Assembly (NCBI GenBank): GCA_947503135.1
Contig: CANNCQ010000019.1
Coordinates: 1 to 50,876 of the forward strand
Direction of reading: 5' to 3'
Source of the DNA: an uncultured Aquimarina sp.
GTDB lineage: Bacteria > Bacteroidota > Bacteroidia > Flavobacteriales > Flavobacteriaceae
DNA: 50,876 nt
Shown here: piece after piece, positions 45,501 through 50,876 of the stretch
Layout: each line of letters opens with the position of its first letter
Numbering within the stretch: the stretch's first letter is position 1
The notes under the pieces: model-generated
What the model saw: the letters and a program-made list of their open reading frames with translations, nothing else
What the model was told of the DNA's origin: nothing
Database searches by the model: none
Program-made: the position numbers and the translations under genes

Positions 45501-46646
45501 GCCTGTAACTAAACTTCTTTCCATAGGATTATCTCCTAAGATGTAGTTTAACTGATCCACAGCAAAATCATGATATTGTGCTTTTTTTGATGTTTCTACA
45601 TTATCGCTATAAATTAATGCTGTTAAAGAAGCATTCATTGCGTGTCTGGACGAACCCCACGGAGTTAAATTTGCTTGTCCACCTGGAGAATAACTTACGC
45701 CATCGTTTCCTTTTTGCCACCAGTCCAAATGGCGCTCCGCATTTTGCTTGTAATTTTCTTTACCGGTAATTATTGATAGGAGTACCATGTTACCATAGGA
45801 TTTGTCCTCCCATACTAAACTCCATAAGTAATCAGGCTCCGAATAGGTTGCCTCGGCTTTGTCTAAATATTGTTGCTCTCCTGTGGCCTTGTAAAGCCAT
45901 AATGCCCCCCAAGTGAGTTCATCTTGAAAATTACTAGAAGTATAGGTGCCGTCGGCAGGAATTCCACCAGCATTTTCATCGGTATATAAACCTCTATAAG
46001 TATCTCCGAATTCATACAACTCTTTAGCATGTTGTAATAAAAGAGCACTGTAGGTGGGGTCACTATCTTTAAAAACAATACTCGCCGATGCTAATGCAGC
46101 GGCTGTTTCACAAGCTACGTCTGTACCTGGATTGTTCGCTGTAATAGCATATGATTTTCGCACTCCGTACTGTGGGTGTACGTCTACCATTTCTGCTGGC
46201 ATCCAAAAATTGTGGTCTTGAGATTTGCTATCAGCAACTTGAGCGTAAAAAACATTTGGAGCAGGATGGCATTTTATAAAATAATCGGTTACCCACTTAA
46301 TATTTCTCTTATAAATTTCGGTTTGATTTATTGCGTCATAGCCTTCTTTATATTCTAAAAAACCCCAATTTAAAGCAGTGACAGAAAATGCCATAGGAAA
46401 ACCAAATTTCACATGATCCCCGGCATCATTCCAACCGCCTGTAAGATCAAGACCTACATCGGCCCCGTCATTAACTCCAGAATTTGACCTCCAGTTAATT
46501 CTATTCCAATCTGGTAATACACCGGACTGTTGTGTTTCATAAAATAATAATGATTTTTGAAGTGCTTCGCCATAATTGAATTGAGCAAGACTTGCTAAGC
46601 TAAACATACCCGAAAGTATGGATAGACAAATTTTTGTGCGTTTCAT
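42513..46646 (-). CDS. GH9-CBM3c endoglucanase with PKD and repeated C-terminal modules, T9SS exported
   Basis: A 1377-aa modular cellulase. Order: signal peptide (1-21); GH9 catalytic domain (about 23-465) with the nucleophile/base pair in DAGDHVKF (Asp74, Asp77), the histidine block PTMPHHRGQHSSW and the acid Glu440 in DFQANEVATDYNA; CBM3c-like module (about 472-632, RSGWPARV, PGGQGEYRSEIQLR, PLxx-type end); two PKD domains (about 636-722 and 724-807, NWDFGNGE and IWDFGNGQ). Then modules X1 (811-937), Y1 (943-1050), Y2 (1053-1158) and X2 (1163-1290), and a type A T9SS sorting domain (1300-1377, YPNPASNFVNI, LPSGIYILQ). GH9-CBM3c enzymes are processive endoglucanases in known cases; cellulose or beta-glucan is the probable substrate. 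No SusC/D pair is beside it. Confidence 0.93.
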   Translation of the reverse strand: MKRTKICLSILSGMFSLASLAQFNYGEALQKSLLFYETQQSGVLPDWNRINWRSNSGVNDGADVGLDLTGGWNDAGDHVKFGFPMAFSVTALNWGFLEYKEGYDAINQTEIYKRNIKWVTDYFIKCHPAPNVFYAQVADSKSQDHNFWMPAEMVDVHPQYGVRKSYAITANNPGTDVACETAAALASASIVFKDSDPTYSALLLQHAKELYEFGDTYRGLYTDENAGGIPADGTYTSSNFQDELTWGALWLYKATGEQQYLDKAEATYSEPDYLWSLVWEDKSYGNMVLLSIITGKENYKQNAERHLDWWQKGNDGVSYSPGGQANLTPWGSSRHAMNASLTALIYSDNVETSKKAQYHDFAVDQLNYILGDNPMERSLVTGFGVNPPTMPHHRGQHSSWTRKEENPIESRHTMWGALMGGPLGPNDTFVEDRGDFQANEVATDYNACYSGVLARMIMEFGGSELPNFPQPEPAGLEYVNEVKINNDQSRFTEVAIWLNNRSGWPARVPNSLKARYFVDITEGIAAGFDVDDYTITARGAGSATSTSLQEWDVDGNIYYVEIEVDQNEMPFPGGQGEYRSEIQLRVALPNDAPLEAWDASNDFSYQGLDDNLKISNNVPIYENGILVGGNEPNGGEVPIALFTTNLVSGIAPLQIAFDATTSSDPNGDSLTYNWDFGNGETSTEITPAVTYTEVGSFLVSLTVSDGTNTSSSFSKTIEVTDGSPVASFEIIPQIATQGTEVQFDASASVDPMGGDLSYIWDFGNGQTASTISASTTFTEIGQFTVMLTVTNMAGDSDIETRIINVTDGTVSCAFGTPATSALLSIDTIFENVFVLGSGGPNLDNVTKFTINWNLPNNGLYQFAINTNDNNPGWYVNLSDHLTYNFNVPQPELILSGTQIAGLDGAYWVNVDQGNFVMASKAGGFTIYFSNVSTQPNCGDVAVSVNGGVISGGPFEFTVGDNTADTVSGISLTGNEGTNSQWVVTDDQNNILGLPGAIEAVDFDGAGPGTCLIWHLSYEDGLQGLAAESNLADLVGDYDLSNSIAVLRNPVVQVEVDGGVISGGPFEFNTGNGAAPDISEVLLSENEGSNSQWVITNSQNDIVELPGILEIFSAPIGVYSLMHLSFENGLEGLVIGNNILDLAGDFDFSNSISITINPSDHSETCTFNTPINSALPSVDDRYENIFVLGSGGPDLSNIRQFSINWNLIDNGLYQFAVNTTNGTPGWYVDLRDNLTYNFNGPQPEAVLSGTQIIGLDGAYWVNIDGGNFVLVSQTANYSIYFTNGNAPNCDENSPKSLSITKASTLNIYPNPASNFVNIDSGLINSKLVLLSLTGKIIAQKYTNGKQVTFNVSNLPSGIYILQKFNKRKLVEVKKIIVE

Positions 46647-46706
46647 TAGTTAAAAATTTAGTTGTTATGTTAAGTGTTGTGATAGTACATTCTATCTAAA
46701 TAATTA

Positions 46707-46735
46707 CAAAATAAATTTTAAGTACTGATATTCAA
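46707..46735 (-). promoter_or_regulatory. possible GH9 gene promoter
   Basis: On the minus strand TTG (46733-46735), an 18-nt spacer and TTATTTTG (46707-46714), one base off consensus, about 60 bp before the ATG. The rest of the 402-bp gap 46647-47048 has no ORF or RNA; ATTCAAATAT occurs twice in it (about 46730 and 47009). Confidence 0.3.
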
Positions 46736-47048
46736 ATATTTAGCAATGTACTTCAACTAAAGTAAAAAATAATGAAGGAGTAAAAATTCATATCACTACC
46801 ATAAAAATTCAACCCCTTTATTGGCGACGTTTTATCTAGCTAATATTTATGAATCGAAATATTAAAAAATGTCTTTTGACTTAATTAATGAAGTAAAATA
46901 ACTAGCCTAATTAAATTTCAATTAATGTGAAAATTAGAAAGCCTAACTACAATACAGCTCAATTAGTAAATAATTAAATTAATTTTTTCTATGAGAAATA
47001 CGTAATTCAAATATCTAAAAAGAAACTATTTAAGCTCTAAATTATTAT

Positions 47049-47468
47049 TTATGAAGATATGCAAACAGGACAATCACCCTCTAAAGTAAGTTTTGAAGAT
47101 TTTATGAGAAACCCTTGAGCGTTTTGAACAGCAGGCACTTCGATATCTTTAATACAAAACGTACCATTACAGCTATTGCAAATAAAATGTGCATGATTAT
47201 GAACGTGCTTTTCACTACTGCACTCATTATTACACAATGCATATCGCGTTAAATTATTTTTATCGGGAACCTTGTGGATTAAGCCTTTTTTTTCAAATAC
47301 CTCCAAAGCTCTATAAACTGTAACTTTATCCGTTTTTGAAATTATGCTTTTCAGAATCTCTTCAACAGTTAAAGAAGAATTAGTATTGTAAAACATAGTA
47401 AGCAACTCTTTTCGAAAAGTTGTTTTTCTTAATCCATGTTCTCGTAATACTAATTCAATGTTAATCAT
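47049..47468 (-). CDS. Fur family transcriptional regulator (Zur-like?)
   Basis: A 139-aa metal-responsive repressor. The winged helix covers about 1-80 (LRKTTFRKELLTMFY, KTDKVTVYRALEVFEKKGL). The dimer/metal domain follows: HVHNHAHFICNSC (His88/90/92/94, Cys97/100) and GDCPVC (Cys133/136), the paired CxxC structural zinc site. Divergently transcribed from the TonB-dependent receptor gene, with a shared palindrome in between. The His-rich receptor next door suggests zinc (Zur) rather than iron, but the metal cannot be told from the sequence. Confidence 0.9.
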   Translation of the reverse strand: MINIELVLREHGLRKTTFRKELLTMFYNTNSSLTVEEILKSIISKTDKVTVYRALEVFEKKGLIHKVPDKNNLTRYALCNNECSSEKHVHNHAHFICNSCNGTFCIKDIEVPAVQNAQGFLIKSSKLTLEGDCPVCISS

Positions 47469-47493
47469 TTAAGCAGTTCATTTTATTTAATAA

Positions 47494-47501
47494 CAAATAT
47501 A
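47494..47501 (-). promoter_or_regulatory. -7 element for the Fur-family gene
   Basis: The minus strand reads TATATTTG, 26 bp upstream of the regulator ATG and 9 bp from the palindrome at 47511-47529. Confidence 0.5.
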
Positions 47502-47510
47502 ATACAATTA

Positions 47511-47529
47511 AACGCAATTTAGTTGCGTT
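47511..47529. promoter_or_regulatory. palindromic operator between the Fur-family gene and the TonB receptor gene
   Basis: AACGCAATTTAGTTGCGTT: perfect 7-bp arms around TTTAG, the only such palindrome in the gap. It covers the -33 TTG (47523-47525) of the receptor promoter and sits between the two -7 elements. Its size and position fit a Fur/Zur-type box that represses both genes. Confidence 0.65.
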
Positions 47530-47552
47530 AATGTTATTTTGTTATATATTTG
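47523..47552 (+). promoter_or_regulatory. promoter of the TonB-dependent receptor gene
   Basis: TTG (47523-47525), a 19-nt spacer and TATATTTGC (47545-47553) match the Bacteroidota consensus and overlap the operator. Transcription would start near 47558, which excludes the ATG at 47531 as start codon. Confidence 0.65.
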
Positions 47553-47575
47553 CAATCTGTAATAAAACGATTGGT

Positions 47576-50038
47576 TTGAAGTTTGTGCTTTCTTTTTTAT
47601 TTAAAAAAATATCTCTTTTTGTTCAAAAAACAAAACATTGGTTTGTAGTAGCGCTAATACTTGTATTCTGGAGTCATACAATAACAGCTCAAAACGATGC
47701 ATGCTCTTACGCTATTAGTGGAAGGGTTTTAGATAAAAATAACAAAGAAGCGATACCTTACGTAACGGTAAAAGTGAGTAATAGTGAAAAATATGCTATT
47801 TCTGATGCGAATGGTTATTTTAAAATAAACGGTCTTTGTTCTGAAAATAATACACTTATAGTTTCCTGCCTTGGCTATTGTAATACCGAAACTGAGCACC
47901 ATCAGCATGAACACGGTAATACTTGTCACATATTTATTGCGCAAAAAGTTTCGGACCTAGAAGGAGTATTAATTAGAACAGAAAAAAAAGAAAAATTAGG
48001 TACCGAAACCATAGCGCAAGAAAAAATATCAAAATCTGAGATTAGAAGTAATCCGACTAATAGCTTAGCTGCTGTACTGTCCAAACAACAAGGAGTTACC
48101 TTTACATCTTTAGGCGCTAATGTGCAACTTCCTGTCATCCACGGATTATCGGGAAATAGAATTTTACTTTTAAATAACGGTTTAAAGCACGGTTTTCAAA
48201 ATTGGGGTGCCGATCATGCTCCTGAAATAGACATTAACTCAGCTCATAATATAACTACAATAAAAGGTGCTGGTGGGGTTCGTTTTGGTCCGGAAGCACT
48301 TGGTGGAGCTATTGTAATAGAGTCCAATCCGCTAAAATTTAATGATCCTTTTTACGCTAATTTGGGAACTGGTATAGAAAGTAATGGCGCTGGACTTAAC
48401 GCTAATTTAGAAATTGGACAAGGGCTTAAAAAATGGAGCTATTTTGTAAACGGAAATTATACTAAAATTGGAGATAGAAGAGCTCCAAATTATAATTTGA
48501 CAAATACCGGTAAAGAAGAAAAATCATTTAGTTTGGGATCTTTATATCACCATAAAAAATGGGATTTTAAAGCCTATTACAGCTATGTAGATCAAAATTT
48601 AGCTGTACTAAGATCTTCATTTGTTACTAGTACTAATGCTATTATTAGGGCTTTTAACGCTAACAGACCACTTATTGTAGACCCTTTTTCATATGAAATT
48701 AAAGCCCCTAATCAACGTTCAGAGCACCACCTTGCCAAGGCAGAAATTAAATGGTGGTATTCTGACGAAGCAAAATTAACTTTCATAGCAGGGCACCAAC
48801 TTAATAAAAGAAAAGAATTTGATGTTAGGCGTAACGTAGAAAAGCCTATCATTAATTTAGATTTAAACACTACAGATTACCAATTAGAATGGAAGCACCC
48901 TACTTTTTTATCTTTAAATGGCTTAATGGGGATTCAGTATTTTAGCCAGGATAATGATAATAATCCAGGTACAAACACTACAGCGTTTATTCCCAATTAT
49001 AATATTAATAGATTTAGTCTTTTTTTTATTGAAAGAATAAAACTTAATAACAACACTTTAGAAGCTGGAGTTCGTTTTGATCACGAAAATAATGATATCC
49101 GAGGACGAGAGACCAACCAAGATATTTTTAGGGATAATTATCAGTTTAACAACGTAACAGCCTCATTGGGTTTAAAAACAAAATTTTCTAAAAATGTATC
49201 CTTTAGGAGCAATATCGGCACAGCCTGGAGAACCCCTAACGTAGCAGAACTATTTAGCTTTGGACAAAATGGGTTTGCACTTCGTTACGGTTTGCTTAGA
49301 TTTAATACTAACGATCAAGGAGTGTTTTCTACTGCACAAGTAACTACACTTAAAAATAGTGATGTTAAGGCCGAGGTAGGCTACAAGCTAACAAACGAAT
49401 TTAAAATTGCTAGAGGCAAAGATGCTCATTTATTTACCTTTTATGCCAATTATATTGAAAATTACGTATTTGACAGGCCTCTAGGAGTATTAGGAAGCAT
49501 CAGAGGGGCTACACCCGCCTTTTTCTTTGATCAGGCCGATTCAGCTTTTATTGGAATAGATTATACTTGGAAAAAAGAATGGACAGAAAAATTGCTTGGT
49601 ACTTTAGGTTTTAGTTACCTATGGTCAAAAAATGTTAGTCAAAACGAGCCGCTTATTAACCAACCGCCTATAACCCTTAACTACCAGTTAGATTGGATGC
49701 ATAAAAAATTATGGAAGTTAGATTCTTCAACTATTCAAATAAAACCTAGCTATACTTTTAAACAATTCAATGCTCCACGAACCATTCCTATTGAAAATTT
49801 GGTTGACGGGTCAATTCCTTTAAATCCTGGAGACGAAATTTTCGATTTTAAAGATGCACCAGAAGGTTATTTTTTGCTAGACCTTAGTTGGAGTATAAAG
49901 CGAAAGCGATTATCGGCAAGTTTAACAGTTAACAATTTACTGAATACTTCTTACAGAAGTAACTTAAATCAGCTACGTTATTTTGCCGATGAGCTTGGTA
50001 CTAACGTCTTTTTAAATTTAAATTATTCAATTCAATAA
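47576..50038 (+). CDS. TonB-dependent outer-membrane receptor, candidate zinc/metal transporter
   Basis: A TonB-dependent receptor, about 820 aa from a TTG start at 47576 (MKFVLSFLFKK if read as Met). The ATG at 47531 lies upstream of the predicted transcription start. The signal peptide ends about HTITAQ. A CarboxypepD_reg-like domain follows (ISGRVLDKNNKEAIPYVTVKV) and contains a His-rich stretch TEHHQHEHGNTCH. The plug domain reads PVIHGLSGNRILLLNNGLKH and GADHAPEID. The barrel covers about 600 residues and the C-terminus ends in LNLNYSIQ. The His-rich stretch and Fur-family neighbour point to metal uptake, most likely zinc (inference). The lipoprotein gene follows after 20 bp. Confidence 0.87.
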   Translation: MKFVLSFLFKKISLFVQKTKHWFVVALILVFWSHTITAQNDACSYAISGRVLDKNNKEAIPYVTVKVSNSEKYAISDANGYFKINGLCSENNTLIVSCLGYCNTETEHHQHEHGNTCHIFIAQKVSDLEGVLIRTEKKEKLGTETIAQEKISKSEIRSNPTNSLAAVLSKQQGVTFTSLGANVQLPVIHGLSGNRILLLNNGLKHGFQNWGADHAPEIDINSAHNITTIKGAGGVRFGPEALGGAIVIESNPLKFNDPFYANLGTGIESNGAGLNANLEIGQGLKKWSYFVNGNYTKIGDRRAPNYNLTNTGKEEKSFSLGSLYHHKKWDFKAYYSYVDQNLAVLRSSFVTSTNAIIRAFNANRPLIVDPFSYEIKAPNQRSEHHLAKAEIKWWYSDEAKLTFIAGHQLNKRKEFDVRRNVEKPIINLDLNTTDYQLEWKHPTFLSLNGLMGIQYFSQDNDNNPGTNTTAFIPNYNINRFSLFFIERIKLNNNTLEAGVRFDHENNDIRGRETNQDIFRDNYQFNNVTASLGLKTKFSKNVSFRSNIGTAWRTPNVAELFSFGQNGFALRYGLLRFNTNDQGVFSTAQVTTLKNSDVKAEVGYKLTNEFKIARGKDAHLFTFYANYIENYVFDRPLGVLGSIRGATPAFFFDQADSAFIGIDYTWKKEWTEKLLGTLGFSYLWSKNVSQNEPLINQPPITLNYQLDWMHKKLWKLDSSTIQIKPSYTFKQFNAPRTIPIENLVDGSIPLNPGDEIFDFKDAPEGYFLLDLSWSIKRKRLSASLTVNNLLNTSYRSNLNQLRYFADELGTNVFLNLNYSIQ

Positions 50039-50058
50039 ACACTAAAACCATAAAAGCA

Positions 50059-50685
50059 ATGAAAAATTTTAGAATTCACAATTTAGCCGCTTTATTAATA
50101 GCTGCTTCTGTAAGTTTAGTAAGCTGTAGTAGCGATGATGATAACGGTAATGATGTGCCACCAGAAGAAAACGAAGCTGAGGTAATTACAGATGTAACCC
50201 TAGTTTTTACTAATTTAGAAGATGCTACCGATGTGGTAAGAGCTACTGCAGAAGACCCTGATGGTGAAGGTAATAGTGAGCTGGTTATTGCAGATGAAAT
50301 TACACTTAGAGCAAGCGCTACATACGAATTAGCATTTGAAGTTTTTAATAACTTAGATCCAGATGATTCTGAGAATATTGGCGCTGAAATACTAGAAGAG
50401 GCGGATGAACATCAAATATTTTTCGGCTTTACCGAAGGTGTTTTTACAACTCCAGTAGGCGATGGAAATATAGATAATGCGTCGGACGCAATTAACTATG
50501 AAGATGAAGATGAAAGTGGAAATCCTGTTGGATTAGAAACAGTTTGGACTACAGTGAATACTGCTTCAGAAGGAGCTGAATTCACTGTAAGACTTCAGCA
50601 TCAGCCAGAGTTAAAATCAGCTACTACAGGTGCTGATGATGGTGATACGGATTTTGAATTAACCTTTGTATTAAACATTCAATAA
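50059..50685 (+). CDS. acidic surface lipoprotein, partner of the TonB-dependent receptor
   Basis: A 208-aa lipoprotein: signal with lipobox SLVSC (Cys24) followed by SSDDDNG, an acidic surface-export signal. The mature protein is very acidic (many Asp/Glu) and beta-rich, with blocks VTLVFTNLEDATDVVRATAEDPDGEG, EEADEHQIFFGF and VRLQHQPELKS (separate stretches). Similar flavobacterial proteins are often named type 1 periplasmic binding fold superfamily protein and lie beside metal-type TonB receptors. The 20-bp gap to the receptor gene shows one transcript. It may capture the ligand for the receptor (inference). Followed by a hairpin terminator. Confidence 0.78.
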   Translation: MKNFRIHNLAALLIAASVSLVSCSSDDDNGNDVPPEENEAEVITDVTLVFTNLEDATDVVRATAEDPDGEGNSELVIADEITLRASATYELAFEVFNNLDPDDSENIGAEILEEADEHQIFFGFTEGVFTTPVGDGNIDNASDAINYEDEDESGNPVGLETVWTTVNTASEGAEFTVRLQHQPELKSATTGADDGDTDFELTFVLNIQ

Positions 50686-50703
50686 ACCATTATATTTCAC
50701 CAA

Positions 50704-50737
50704 AAATCGTTCTATTCTTAATTGAATAGAACGATTT
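50704..50737 (+). terminator. terminator after the receptor-lipoprotein operon
   Basis: Perfect 14-bp stem AAATCGTTCTATTC / GAATAGAACGATTT with loop TTAATT, 18 bp past the stop codon. Confidence 0.75.
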
Positions 50738-50876
50738 ATTTATACATATATTTTTTCTTTTGATGACTCAATAGTATGTAATAATGTCCTGCATTCAATT
50801 CATAAGTGCAAAAAGTTAATTTCGTTTACTTTTTTAGCAAAAATGGTTACTGGATTATCAAAGTTAAATCTTTTTC
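50736..50876 (-). pseudogene. possible broken 3' end of a T9SS-cargo gene at the window edge
   Basis: On the minus strand a short frame ends YELNAGHYYILLSHQKKKYMYK and a stop (50736-50738; the quoted stretch is split by no gap), which looks like the end of a type A T9SS sorting domain. That frame is closed by stops just upstream, and another frame (with FDNPVTIFAKKVNEINF) runs into a stop at 50800-50802. Joining the two needs a frameshift. Either a decayed gene or chance; the sequence beyond the window would decide. Confidence 0.3.

Overview
The window looks like a chromosomal segment of a member of the Flavobacteriaceae (Bacteroidota). The evidence is the strong AT bias, promoters of the TAnnTTTG type, few Shine-Dalgarno sequences, proteins with C-terminal type IX secretion (T9SS) sorting domains, lipoproteins with acidic CSDDD-type signals after the lipid-modified cysteine, and family-typical neighbourhoods (sufS-sufE-SufT-like-DUF2480-DUF3078, accC-accB-fabH, rpmF-DUF177, ileS-dksA). 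No rRNA, tRNA, CRISPR array, transposase or phage gene was recognised.

Layout. 1-4.1 kb: Fe-S cluster assembly genes sufS, sufE and a SufT-like gene, then DUF2480 and DUF3078 genes (+). 4.1-9.2 kb: fatty-acid initiation genes accC, accB and fabH, then rpmF with DUF177/YceD, then pdxA (all -). 9.3 kb: riboflavin synthase. 9.9-14.05 kb: an accessory-looking block. It holds a dispersed intergenic repeat, the 3' remnant of a DUF4139 gene, and a four-gene operon (GbsR/MarR regulator, SAM methyltransferase, membrane protein with an SRPBCC-like domain, ICMT-like/DCC fusion). The operon carries two copies of an 18-bp palindrome and ends at a 21-bp perfect inverted repeat. 14-22.3 kb: M29 aminopeptidase, glyS, coiled-coil membrane protein, comF, Ig-like lipoprotein, nitrilase-family amidase and a DUF285 repeat lipoprotein. 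22.4-27.6 kb: ileS, dksA-like and purD. 28-35.1 kb: a lipoprotein of unknown function, a small membrane protein, DUF4254, a GT9 glycosyltransferase, plsC, a ketosynthase and bioB. 35.3-42.2 kb: a T9SS-exported leucine-rich-repeat protein, rlmF, dusB, a small secreted protein and lepA, whose probable 5' leader contains a second dispersed repeat. 42.5-46.6 kb: a large T9SS-exported GH9-CBM3c cellulase. 47-50.7 kb: a Fur-family regulator divergent from a TonB-dependent receptor with a His-rich segment and a lipoprotein, sharing a palindromic operator; this is a candidate metal (zinc?) uptake module. The right edge may hold the broken 3' end of a T9SS cargo gene.

The genes describe a heterotroph with a conserved core (Fe-S assembly, lipid synthesis, translation, cofactors) and surface functions for polysaccharide degradation. 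The two most interesting loci are the GbsR-controlled methyltransferase operon (10.3-13.9 kb) and the Fur/TonB-receptor/lipoprotein module (47.0-50.7 kb). Functions given for both are inferences from sequence and context.
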